Origin: Candidatus Obscuribacterales bacterium
GTDB taxonomy: Bacteria; Cyanobacteriota; Vampirovibrionia; Obscuribacterales; Obscuribacteraceae
Reading direction: 5' to 3'
Length of the DNA stretch: 64,000 nt
NCBI GenBank assembly: GCA_019745415.1
Contig: JAIETF010000026.1
Location: 124,001 to 188,000 of the forward strand
Positions within the stretch are counted from its first letter, which is position 1. Every line of letters starts with the position of its first letter. This document shows positions 43,098 through 51,743 of this stretch, one piece after another. The position numbers and the translations under genes were made by a program. The notes below the pieces were generated by a model. That model was not told where the DNA came from. It made no database searches and saw only the letters and a list, made by a program, of their open reading frames with translations.

Positions 43098-44315
43098 ATG
43101 GTAGAAACGAATGGTTCACCAAAGAAACCAGCAAAAACACGAAAGGCACTGGCGGATTCCATAAGCATTTCCAATCGCAATATCGGTGTCTTTACCAAAT
43201 TAACAGACAAGCCCAATTGCGCCGCCGAAAGTCAATATAGTCACACTTATCTTTGGCAAAAGCAACCGAGTTTGCTTTCTTTTGCGGTCAACCTTTGCGT
43301 CACTCTCGGCACCACATTTGCCACCACCTGCGCCATCGTAAACATGACCACTGCGCCAGCCTTTGCAAGCGCCTATTCCTCAGCGAAAGAGCAGTTTGAC
43401 AGAGCCGACTACAAGGGCGCTGCCGCCACCTTGAGAGCGGCCATGTATAAGGGTGCAGAGAACAACGCGCCAAGTTGGCTTCTACTAGCCAAATCGTATG
43501 CCAAGCTGGGAGAAAGCGGTGCCTGCAAGCAAACCCTGTCCATAATCTCTAAGCACTTTCCAGCCAGTAAAGAGGCTAAAGAAGCAGAATCTCTGCTTGC
43601 AAGCTATGGCAGCACAGCCGCAGGTACTTCAGGAAAAGCCAGCTCCCCTGCCAGTGGCAATAGCAACATCGGCCCAAATACAAGCCAAGCAGCAAACCTG
43701 GAAGATCGCATCACAATAATACCGGCGCGCTTTGGGCACGCACCAGTGGACAGACGCACAGTCGGCATAGTTAGGGATGTGGTAAAAAAATTGCCTCCTA
43801 ATATCTATAAGATTCTGGACCGCGGTGGAGCACAAATCTTCGTCACACCTAATCTTATCGACAAGTTTCCAGATGCGGTTCAAGCCAAACATCCCACCTT
43901 AGGGCATTATCTCTCGGAAGAATTTGGAAGAACTTACGGCAAGGACATTTACATATGCGAGAGAATCTCGTCAGAACCAGGCGCCACCGACTTGCAAGCA
44001 CCACTGCACGAGGAGACAATTAGAGCAACAACCTATACTCAGCTGTCGCACGCTTTAGATTGCTGCCTTGAGATGCTTTCTAAAGACGCTCAATATCTAA
44101 AGCTTTACAGGCAAGATGTAGCCGACAGCGAAAGCAGCAGCGCAGAAGATTTGAGACTGTATATGTCTAAAGACGAAAACGGCGCCAAAGAAACATTCAG
44201 CGGGCTAGTGGCAGGCATGATGGGCGCGAACACCCATATCACCCGCTTTCTCGAATCAAACTTTCCTAGAGCAAAAGCCTGGATAAAAGCCCGCATCGAG
44301 CTACTTAGCAAATGA
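43098..44315 (+). CDS. TPR protein with a degenerate ATLF-type zincin domain
   Basis: At 405 aa, this has an internal signal-like helix (about residues 60-90), a TPR/helix segment (about 93-170) and a C-terminal domain (about 200-400). This C-terminal part follows the ATLF/pro-pro-endopeptidase layout: GGAQIFVTPN near DRGGAQ, an extended DIYICERI strand, a helix TYTQLSHALDCCLEM, and a later ETFSGLVAGMMG helix. In active members the helix reads HExGHALD. Here the first His and the catalytic Glu are Thr and Gln, so the zinc site is lost. It overlaps the exporter gene by ATGA. An alternative is that the resemblance is structural chance. Confidence 0.65.
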   Translation: MVETNGSPKKPAKTRKALADSISISNRNIGVFTKLTDKPNCAAESQYSHTYLWQKQPSLLSFAVNLCVTLGTTFATTCAIVNMTTAPAFASAYSSAKEQFDRADYKGAAATLRAAMYKGAENNAPSWLLLAKSYAKLGESGACKQTLSIISKHFPASKEAKEAESLLASYGSTAAGTSGKASSPASGNSNIGPNTSQAANLEDRITIIPARFGHAPVDRRTVGIVRDVVKKLPPNIYKILDRGGAQIFVTPNLIDKFPDAVQAKHPTLGHYLSEEFGRTYGKDIYICERISSEPGATDLQAPLHEETIRATTYTQLSHALDCCLEMLSKDAQYLKLYRQDVADSESSSAEDLRLYMSKDENGAKETFSGLVAGMMGANTHITRFLESNFPRAKAWIKARIELLSK

Positions 44316-45217
44316 CAGGCGGCCGCAATTTAAATCTCTTGCCGATGCTCGCCGTGGTCGGTTCTATTATTTCGCTGACAGTAGGTACATCTTTCGGCAA
44401 GCAGCTCTTCCCCTTGCTTGGACCTGGAGGCACAGCTCTCTATAGAGTATTTCTGGCAGCCCTGCTATTGCTAGTAATCTGGCGCCCCTGGAAAGAACAG
44501 TACAGCCGCCAAGACTGGAAAGGATTGATTCAATTCGGCTTGATTCTTGGTCTAATGAATTTCTTTTTCTACCAGACAATAGCCAGACTACCTCTGGGCA
44601 TTGCAATCGCCATTGAATTTACCGGACCGCTCACTGTAGCAATCATGCTTTCTCGTCGTTTCATCGACTTTGTCTGGGTTGGTATGACCACGACAGGGCT
44701 CTGCCTTTTGCTTCCTCTAGACACAAAAGCGAATGCTTCACTTTCGCTTGGACTCGACCCCCTCGGTCTTTTCTTTGCTTTTGTCAGCGCCCTACTTTGG
44801 GGTCTTTATATAGTGTTCGGCAAGAGAATCACTCACTTGCATAGCGGGCGCTCAACTGCTCTAGGCATGACGGTGGCAGCACTAATTATTCTGCCGATGG
44901 CCGTCCACGAATCTGGTGCCAAACTCTACCAGCCACAACTTTTCTTTGCCGCACTGGGACTGGCGATAGCATCCAGCGCCATTCCCTATTCACTAGAAAT
45001 GTATGCCCTCAAGAAATTACCCAAACATACTTTTGGCATTCTGCTAAGCCTGGAACCAGCAGTCGGAGCCCTAGCAGGACTGCTTATCTTGCATGAAGTG
45101 CTTACCTTCAGTCAATGGCTCGGCATCGCCTGCGTGATGAGCGCTTCGATTGGCACAACATTTGCCGCAAAGCAAGAGAAAGCGCCACTTGATGCAGTAG
45201 CGCCCGATGCTCTTTGA
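44312..45217 (+). CDS. rhtA: EamA/DMT exporter, RhtA-like
   Basis: The 301-aa protein has ten hydrophobic helices in two five-helix EamA repeats. The segment ARLPLGIAIAIEFTGPLTVAI is highly characteristic of the threonine/homoserine exporter RhtA and its relatives, as is FGILLSLEPAVGALAGLLIL in the second repeat. It probably exports an amino acid or related small metabolite. It starts by ATGA overlap with the degenerate-zincin gene, an unusual partner. Confidence 0.85.
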   Translation: MTGGRNLNLLPMLAVVGSIISLTVGTSFGKQLFPLLGPGGTALYRVFLAALLLLVIWRPWKEQYSRQDWKGLIQFGLILGLMNFFFYQTIARLPLGIAIAIEFTGPLTVAIMLSRRFIDFVWVGMTTTGLCLLLPLDTKANASLSLGLDPLGLFFAFVSALLWGLYIVFGKRITHLHSGRSTALGMTVAALIILPMAVHESGAKLYQPQLFFAALGLAIASSAIPYSLEMYALKKLPKHTFGILLSLEPAVGALAGLLILHEVLTFSQWLGIACVMSASIGTTFAAKQEKAPLDAVAPDAL

Positions 45218-45266
45218 GAGTATATTGAGTATTTGAAGCCTCATTTTTGCTGCAACTGAGAAGATA

Positions 45267-46010
45267 ATGCCTCAAGAGTCACAGAAGTCGCAGAAACATC
45301 ATTCGAGAAAAATGTATTGCATCGCGGTTATCTGCCTACTGATTTTTGTTGGCATGCTCGCTTCTGCATCAAGACCAAGAAAGACGAGCCATCTCAGCCT
45401 AAACGAACTTGCTACATCTGACTATTTTGAGCGCGTCTCAGCAGCGAACTTAGAAGATAGAACTTGGTTTACAGTCGAACTGAAAAATCTAAAGGAAAGA
45501 CCTTTAAGAGAACTGGGCGAAAACTGCTCAGCATACCGCTTTCTATGGCTGCGCTCCTTCCACTCGCCTCTTACAGTGACTGTATACTTTCCTGATAAAG
45601 GGGAAAGCATTCTCTGCGGTAAATCTCAGACGGACGAGCCAAGCATTGGTGAGAAAGACGCGCTCGGAGAAAAGGTTGTGAAAGAAATCAAAATCACCTT
45701 AACTGCTGAGCAAGCCGACAAAATTAGAGAGACATTTGAAGACAGTCACTTCTTTAGCCTCGATTGCTATGACGAATACACTCAGCCACCACTGATAGAT
45801 TTTGAGCTGGCGGGACGAACATATCGATACTTTTATGGCAAAGGCTATGCTCACAAGGATGGCGCACACTGGCTACTGGAAGGCTATGACCATGGAAGGC
45901 ATCGAGTACTGGAGAGACAGAGCCCAGGACAAGACCAGGTAAAACAACTAGCTGATTTCTTAATGAGAGAAGCAAAGCTGCTTCCCGCAAATGTAAGAGA
46001 AATCTATTGA
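45267..46010 (+). CDS. membrane-anchored protein of unknown function
   Basis: The 247-aa protein has one N-terminal helix (about residues 16-35) and a soluble part, probably outside the membrane. The C-terminal ~110 residues repeat a helix-strand pattern (TLTAEQADKIRETFEDSHFFSLD, then a beta pair around FELAGRTYRYFYG, then QVKQLADFLM) seen in uncharacterised lipoprotein-like domains. No catalytic motif. The next 228 bases up to 46239 hold no gene. Confidence 0.65.
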   Translation: MPQESQKSQKHHSRKMYCIAVICLLIFVGMLASASRPRKTSHLSLNELATSDYFERVSAANLEDRTWFTVELKNLKERPLRELGENCSAYRFLWLRSFHSPLTVTVYFPDKGESILCGKSQTDEPSIGEKDALGEKVVKEIKITLTAEQADKIRETFEDSHFFSLDCYDEYTQPPLIDFELAGRTYRYFYGKGYAHKDGAHWLLEGYDHGRHRVLERQSPGQDQVKQLADFLMREAKLLPANVREIY

Positions 46011-46238
46011 GGTTCAGTTATTCGGCAGTTCGTAGGTCAGCAACTCTAAAGAGCGATGAGTCTATCAACACACCAACTAAAGCGCTCCTTCGAAAATCAC
46101 TATCTACCACTTTAGGAAATAGCATAATTGCCTACTAGCAACTCGTAGTTCAGAAGTGCCGAAAGACTGGTTGGTTCTCGCATCACACTGCACTTGATTG
46201 AACTGATGCCCATGATCAGCTAATCTGCTTCTAAACAA

Positions 46239-46631
46239 ATGAAATTCCTCATCAAATTCAGCGATAACCCTAAAGAACTCTGCCAGCCAGTTGAGCTAGA
46301 CTCCAGAGATCCACTCATCTCAGAGATAGTAGCCGCCGCATGCGAATTGCTGCCAAAACGCGTTTCAATGTTTGTATTTAGGAAGTACCCGGCATTCTTA
46401 GGCATCCCTGAGAAGAATTTGAAATTCGACGCACTTCGCACCGCCAGCTACTATGGCTTAGAAGATGGTCAGATTTTGCATCTCATGTGTTCTGGGATAG
46501 ACCCAAATGAAGAGTCAACTTCACAAACCAAACCTCCAGCATACCCCACAATTCCAATGACAAAAGAGCCCAATCCTTCCACCATAGAGGCATCTCAAGG
46601 CAAAGCACTGAGACCTAGCCGCCAACATTAA
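46239..46631 (+). CDS. ubiquitin-like beta-grasp protein
   Basis: The 130-aa protein has an N-terminal ~85-residue domain that ends in a strong ubiquitin-like block, ASYYGLEDGQILHLMCSG, matching the 'YGIxDGxTLHLxL' strand-loop-strand of the beta-grasp fold. The opening strand MKFLIKFSDN fits too. The Pro/Thr-rich tail of about 40 residues is disordered and has no C-terminal di-glycine, so conjugation by an E1/E2 pathway is not evident. It could be a protein-binding domain like YukD. No JAB, E1 or E2 gene is nearby. Confidence 0.55.
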   Translation: MKFLIKFSDNPKELCQPVELDSRDPLISEIVAAACELLPKRVSMFVFRKYPAFLGIPEKNLKFDALRTASYYGLEDGQILHLMCSGIDPNEESTSQTKPPAYPTIPMTKEPNPSTIEASQGKALRPSRQH

Positions 46632-46660
46632 GCCCCCCAAATGGCAAAGCCGCCAACATC

Positions 46661-48202
46661 TTGTATACTCCCCTCCCGGTGCATGGGGTGGCTCTTTTGC
46701 TATTCAACAGCTTCGATTATTTGATTTTTCTGCCCTTGGTGGCGGCCGCCTATTGGCTGACACCGGCAAAGCTGCGCATCCCGCTTCTGGTAGCCGCCAG
46801 TTACTACTTCTACATGCACTCTTTCCGCATTTACGGGCTGCTTTTGGGCGGTCTCACCCTGGCCAACTATCTAATTGGGCTGGGTCTGGCTAAACCGGCG
46901 TTGCAAAACAAGCCCAGCCAAAAGCGCCTCTTACTTATCGCCGGCATAGCCTTCAACCTAGGCATGTTGGCGCTCTTCAAATACACAAACCTTTTGCTCG
47001 ACACCCTCAACAGCGCCCTTAGCGCCATGGGCGCCGCTTTGCACAGCGAGTTTTTCAAGTCTACCGGTGTACAAGACCTGCCCATCATATTGCCCCTGGG
47101 CATTTCCTTTTTTGTCTTCGAGTTCATTCATTACATTACCGACGTGCACAAAGGCAGCAAGCCGGTGCGCAATCCGCTGCGCTTTGCTCTATTTGCATCT
47201 TTCTTCCCTTCGCAAATTGCAGGGCCGATCAAACGCTACCAAGATTTTGACAAACAGCTAGAAGACCCAGCAAAACTCAAGGTGACCGAAAGCCAGCTCA
47301 CCGAAGGTCTCTGGCTTATCGCCCGCGGACTTTTCAAAAAAGTGGCCTTGGGCGACAATCTGGCGCCGATTGTGCAAGCTGGTTTTGCCAACCCTCAGCT
47401 CATGAGCAGTACCGACGCCTGGATAGCCGCACTGGCTTTTGCTTTTCAGATTTATTACGACTTTTCAGGTTATACCGATATCGGTAGAGGATCAGCCATG
47501 CTCTTCGGCTTTTCTTTACCGGAAAACTTCAACATGCCCTATATTGCCCGCTCGCTCAAAGATTTCTGGCACCGTTGGCACATTAGCCTATCCACCTGGC
47601 TGAGAGATTATCTCTACATTCCCATGGGCGGGTCCAAAAAAGGCGAAGCTTCCACCCTGGGCAATCTGTTCATGACCATGGTCCTGGGCGGGTTGTGGCA
47701 CGGAGCCTCTTGGACCTTCTTGATTTGGGGAGCCTTCCACGGACTGGGACTGGCAATCAACCGCATTTGGGAAGCTTTTTTAGCCAAACACCCCGTTCTC
47801 AAGCAAGCAGGCGAAAGCCTTGCCGGACAGACCCTGGCTTACATAGTAACCATGCTTACCGTTCTGGTTGGCTGGGTACTCTTCTATGCCCAAAGTTTGC
47901 CCCAGGCTTTAGCGGTTCTGCAAGCCATGTTCAGCCCTCAGGCCGGCTCTGAAACCTGCCAGGTCAGCCACCTGCTCACGCAATCGACATTGATACCAGC
48001 GGCGGTGCTCTACGCCCTCACTATTCCTTCACTGAAAATCTATAATTCGCTGGCAGCAATTTCCAATTTAGCAAATCAAAAACCCCAACAACTTACCAGC
48101 TTGAGCAGAGGCTCCCATGCTTTTGCACTCACTGTAGTTCTAATTATGACTTTAGAACTGGCTCCCCGTATGGCGTCTCCCTTTATCTATTTCCAGTTTT
48201 AA
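46661..48202 (+). CDS. MBOAT O-acyltransferase (AlgI/DltB-like)
   Basis: A long hydrophobic protein with about eleven membrane helices. It has the MBOAT core FWHRWHISLSTWLRDYLYIPMGG and the catalytic histidine in GGLWHGASWTFLIWG (His347 counted from TTG 46661). The first residues before FNSFDYLIFLPL are extra; a start at GTG 46688 or TTG 46694 is more natural for the family. AlgI-type enzymes pass acetyl groups across the membrane to an exported polysaccharide or cell-wall polymer, working with a secreted SGNH partner. That partner is the next gene, three bases away. Confidence 0.93.
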   Translation: MYTPLPVHGVALLLFNSFDYLIFLPLVAAAYWLTPAKLRIPLLVAASYYFYMHSFRIYGLLLGGLTLANYLIGLGLAKPALQNKPSQKRLLLIAGIAFNLGMLALFKYTNLLLDTLNSALSAMGAALHSEFFKSTGVQDLPIILPLGISFFVFEFIHYITDVHKGSKPVRNPLRFALFASFFPSQIAGPIKRYQDFDKQLEDPAKLKVTESQLTEGLWLIARGLFKKVALGDNLAPIVQAGFANPQLMSSTDAWIAALAFAFQIYYDFSGYTDIGRGSAMLFGFSLPENFNMPYIARSLKDFWHRWHISLSTWLRDYLYIPMGGSKKGEASTLGNLFMTMVLGGLWHGASWTFLIWGAFHGLGLAINRIWEAFLAKHPVLKQAGESLAGQTLAYIVTMLTVLVGWVLFYAQSLPQALAVLQAMFSPQAGSETCQVSHLLTQSTLIPAAVLYALTIPSLKIYNSLAAISNLANQKPQQLTSLSRGSHAFALTVVLIMTLELAPRMASPFIYFQF

Positions 48203-48205
48203 ATC

Positions 48206-49606
48206 ATGACCCAACAAACTCTAGTCGAGAAATCTGAAGCAGCACCCGTCGCGGCAAACGCGTCGCCTACTGCACGAACATCGTCCCCAGAAAATCAGGT
48301 CAAGCGAAATCAAGCTGCGCAAGCCTCGGCATCACAGCTTGAGCAGCAGCTCAAGAGACCAAAGCCTTTAAAGACCATAACTGCTGCCGCTGCGGCAATC
48401 GCACTTGGTTTATTTTGCACCGAAAGACTTCTGGTACTGACTGGTCTGGGGCAAGAAGAATACATCAGACCAGATGCCTTATTTGGCATCGCCCATATCG
48501 AGGGCAAAGATGTCACTTTCAAATCGGAAGGCTTTTCACGCGGCAAGTTCAGCGCTGCCGGGCTGCGCGACCGTGACTATCTTTTGAGCAAAGATGCCGA
48601 CACAAGGCGTCTGGCATTTTTAGGAGACAGCAAAACCGAAGGCATGCAAGTGCCAATGCCTGAAAACTTTGTCAAACTAATCGAAGCCGATCTAAACCAG
48701 TTGGCGAAGGAAAAGAAAGCACCGGAAAAATGGCAAGCCATCAACTTTGCCACTGCTGGTAATGGCACACTAGTCGAGCTTTTGCACTATCTGAGCCGAG
48801 TCAAGCACTATAGCCCCGACCTGACTGTTTTGGTTTATAACTATGGCGATTCAGGCGAGAACGGACAAGCCGGGGCAATAAACAGCAAGTTAGCTAGACC
48901 GGCTGTAATAGTAAAAAATGACGGCGCTCTAGAACTTTCTTTTGAAGAATTAGACAAATGGTTGCTTAGCGAAAACACGCAGTTCAAACTCAAGACCGCC
49001 GAGTGGCGCAAGAATTCAAGGCTCTTTCAGATGTTCTTAGACTTTGATTTCAATATGCGCACAGAAAACCCAATATATGGAAAAGCGAGCGAAGCCGTTG
49101 CCAGCCTCTTCAAAAACAATGACAAACCTGTAGACCTTTTGGCAGATCAAAAAGTCAAAAATGAAAGAGCCTATCTGATAAACGAGTTTAACCGTTTGTC
49201 TGCTCAAATCGAACCGACACCTATTCTCAAACCGCGCTCGGCAGACTTAGACCAGAGAGCCCTTTCGGTAGAAAGCAAAACCTATGCAGCCATTGACCAA
49301 GAACATCACCGCAACACCGAGCTAACCGTAAAACTAGTGCGCATGCTCAATAAAGCCTGTGCCGAGAACGGTTCTAAGCTTTTGGTCGTGACTTTGCCGG
49401 TGCCCGATAACTGTACCTTTTATCAGTGGGAAGTTAGGGCGTTGAAAGAAGCCGCTAAAAGGGAAAAATTTGAAGTACTGGATACCAATCAAAAATTTCC
49501 CCGACTGAAACCCATGGAAGCCAATCCCTACTATTACACCGCTCACTTCTCTCCAGTCGGGCACCGAGTGATTGCGGACATCATAATGGCAAAGCTATTG
49601 CATTAG
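48206..49606 (+). CDS. SGNH-type hydrolase/acyltransferase partner of the MBOAT protein
   Basis: The 466-aa protein has a cytosolic Ala/Ser-rich N-terminus, one membrane helix (about residues 50-72) and an extracytoplasmic SGNH domain. The nucleophile motif is GDSK (Ser142), and NFATAGNGTLVELLHYL gives the Gly/Asn oxyanion blocks. The C-terminal YYTAHFSPVGH supplies the His (His447). The usual Asp three residues before it is Tyr here. It probably finishes O-acetylation of an exported polymer. It is encoded between the MBOAT gene and the LRR kinase. Confidence 0.85.
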   Translation: MTQQTLVEKSEAAPVAANASPTARTSSPENQVKRNQAAQASASQLEQQLKRPKPLKTITAAAAAIALGLFCTERLLVLTGLGQEEYIRPDALFGIAHIEGKDVTFKSEGFSRGKFSAAGLRDRDYLLSKDADTRRLAFLGDSKTEGMQVPMPENFVKLIEADLNQLAKEKKAPEKWQAINFATAGNGTLVELLHYLSRVKHYSPDLTVLVYNYGDSGENGQAGAINSKLARPAVIVKNDGALELSFEELDKWLLSENTQFKLKTAEWRKNSRLFQMFLDFDFNMRTENPIYGKASEAVASLFKNNDKPVDLLADQKVKNERAYLINEFNRLSAQIEPTPILKPRSADLDQRALSVESKTYAAIDQEHHRNTELTVKLVRMLNKACAENGSKLLVVTLPVPDNCTFYQWEVRALKEAAKREKFEVLDTNQKFPRLKPMEANPYYYTAHFSPVGHRVIADIIMAKLLH

Positions 49607-49610
49607 GCAC

Positions 49611-51704
49611 GTGGACAATTCAGCTGCAAACATAGGTACCTATCATTTCGCTCCTGGTGACTTGATAGACCGAGATTACGAAGTAATTCAAATGCTGGGC
49701 GCCGGCGGCGCCGGGCAGGTTTATCTGGTCGAACACCGTTCGCTGGCTAGACAAGCCGCACTGAAATTGCTCAATACCCGCAACATAGATGAAACAGCCT
49801 GGCGCCGTTTCACATACGAAGCACAGCTTATCGGCAAACTGCAACACCCAAACATCATTCAGGTTTATAACTTTGGCATTCACGAAAATCGGCTGCCTTA
49901 CTATGTTATGGAGCTGGTGAAGGGCGAACCGCTAGACTCTAATCTAAAGAAGCTCGGACCGGTTGGCACGCTCGAGGCAGTGGAACTGCTCATGGATGTT
50001 TGCAGCGCCCTTTCTTACGCCCATGGCAAAGGCATCGTGCATCGCGATATCAAACCAGGCAATATTATTCTGGTTGAAAGCCCAGACGGCAGAGGCTACC
50101 GCGCCAAACTTCTCGACTTTGGCATAGCCAAACTGCGCAGCAAGCAAAATTTAGAAACGCAAGGACTGACCCAAGCTGGCGAGGTGGTGGGCAGCCCCCT
50201 CTATATGAGCCCAGAACAGTGCCAGGGCTTAGACGTAGACGAGCGCAGCGACATCTATTCGCTGGGCTGCAGCATATTTGAAATTTTGACAGGCACAGTG
50301 CCATTTAGAGGCGAAAATGTCTTTGCCACAGTGATGATGCATTTCAACGAGGCTCCGCCAAAATTAGCCGATCGGCTTCCTGATGAATACTTCCCACCCA
50401 GGCTGGAAGAGCTCGTCGCCCGTTGTCTTGAGAAGAATCCGGATGAACGGATTAAGTCTATGGATGAAGTTTTGACATGGCTGGAAGAGATTTACGAAAC
50501 ACTAAAGCGGAATTTGGGAAAGGCGGCCCGGGGTAAAGAAAGTGACCTAACGCGGCTGAGCATGCCGGTTAAGAGCGAAGCTGAGCTCAAAACTGAAAGA
50601 GTAAGGGAAGCAAAGAAAAAAAACAGCATCTATAAAATGGTCGTAATCGGCGGTGTTTTAGCTGTGGCAACAATTGCTGTTAGCTGTATCACTTTATTTA
50701 AGCCGAAGCCCAAAATTTCCAAACTAGATATAGAAACAATTACAGCCGTCAATGAAAAGCCTGCAGTAGACAACTCCACAAAAGCCGGCAGCTTCCTCGT
50801 AAAGATTGAAACCGACAAAAATAAAGTACACCACAGGTATTACAAGTTTCCTCTCAAAGACGGCATCAAGATGGGCACTTTCCATATTCAATTTGGGCCA
50901 TACAAAGCCATGGTCAAAAACCCACCAGACTTAGTTGTCCCCTTGGGCGCTTTAGTAAAATTCACACCTTCTATAGAATTTTGTTCGCACCCAAGCTATT
51001 TCAGAGCATTCGACAGCACCCTCTTGAACGAGATAAATTTCACATCTGATCATGGCGGCTCCAATACTATGTTCGATGAACTAGGGGCCTCGGCAAAGCG
51101 CTGCCTTAACGAGTTACAGCCTTCAGTGCACCTTACCACTCTAATTCTTGATGATTCAGACCTGACTGACACTGACCTGGAAATGCTAAACGATAAATTC
51201 CCTAAACTAACCCAACTCTCGATTAAGGGCTGCGATATAACTCCCAACGGCCTGGCTCAATCAAAACTTGCAAGCAGACTTAGGCATCTAGAGTTTGATA
51301 ATACTTCAGGCGGTGACTTGACCTTACTACTAAAGAAGCTGTCAGAGAATGGACAACTGGTAGGTCTAGACTTGAGAGGAAAAAAGCTGACCGACGAACA
51401 GTTTCAGTATATTCTCGCTACCCCAAAGCTGGACTATGCTGCTCTGATTGCGTCAGGTATAGATGATCAACGCGCTATCGCCTTGCTAAAGCGTTTTCCC
51501 AAGCTTAGGCATTTCAATTTTAGACGAAATCAAGTAACTGAAGCTATTGTGCCAACGCTGTTGCAGCAGAAACATCTTGATTGGTTCGACCTACCGGAGG
51601 CTGGCTGGTCACAGAAGAGCAAGGATGCGTTGAAAAAAGGTTTACCCGAAGCAAAATTCGCCTTTTGGGATGACAAAATCAAAGAAGCGGACTGGGCCAA
51701 GTAA
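49611..51704 (+). CDS. membrane Ser/Thr protein kinase with extracytoplasmic LRR domain
   Basis: A GTG start lies four bases after the SGNH gene. The kinase domain (about residues 20-290) is complete: ATP loop LGAGGAGQVYLVE, Lys52 in AALKLL, HRDIKPGN with Asp146, DFG Asp169 and SPE for APE. A membrane helix is at 343-363. Outside it is a globular part (about 395-490) and LRRs (about 500-690) like those of the secreted protein at 5117-6370. The SGNH/MBOAT neighbours suggest it senses an extracellular polymer and controls its acylation. Substrate and ligand are unknown. Confidence 0.93.
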   Translation: MDNSAANIGTYHFAPGDLIDRDYEVIQMLGAGGAGQVYLVEHRSLARQAALKLLNTRNIDETAWRRFTYEAQLIGKLQHPNIIQVYNFGIHENRLPYYVMELVKGEPLDSNLKKLGPVGTLEAVELLMDVCSALSYAHGKGIVHRDIKPGNIILVESPDGRGYRAKLLDFGIAKLRSKQNLETQGLTQAGEVVGSPLYMSPEQCQGLDVDERSDIYSLGCSIFEILTGTVPFRGENVFATVMMHFNEAPPKLADRLPDEYFPPRLEELVARCLEKNPDERIKSMDEVLTWLEEIYETLKRNLGKAARGKESDLTRLSMPVKSEAELKTERVREAKKKNSIYKMVVIGGVLAVATIAVSCITLFKPKPKISKLDIETITAVNEKPAVDNSTKAGSFLVKIETDKNKVHHRYYKFPLKDGIKMGTFHIQFGPYKAMVKNPPDLVVPLGALVKFTPSIEFCSHPSYFRAFDSTLLNEINFTSDHGGSNTMFDELGASAKRCLNELQPSVHLTTLILDDSDLTDTDLEMLNDKFPKLTQLSIKGCDITPNGLAQSKLASRLRHLEFDNTSGGDLTLLLKKLSENGQLVGLDLRGKKLTDEQFQYILATPKLDYAALIASGIDDQRAIALLKRFPKLRHFNFRRNQVTEAIVPTLLQQKHLDWFDLPEAGWSQKSKDALKKGLPEAKFAFWDDKIKEADWAK

Positions 51705-51729
51705 CCACTGGCAGTATTTCCAGCTTGGC

Positions 51730-51743
51730 TATAATCTAGCCTT
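51730..51743 (+). promoter_or_regulatory. TATAAT directly before an ATG
   Basis: TATAAT at 51730-51735 lies eight bases before the ATG at 51744, with no ribosome-binding site between. No clear -35 hexamer is at the standard distance. This fits a leaderless transcript for the hydrolase. Confidence 0.4.
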
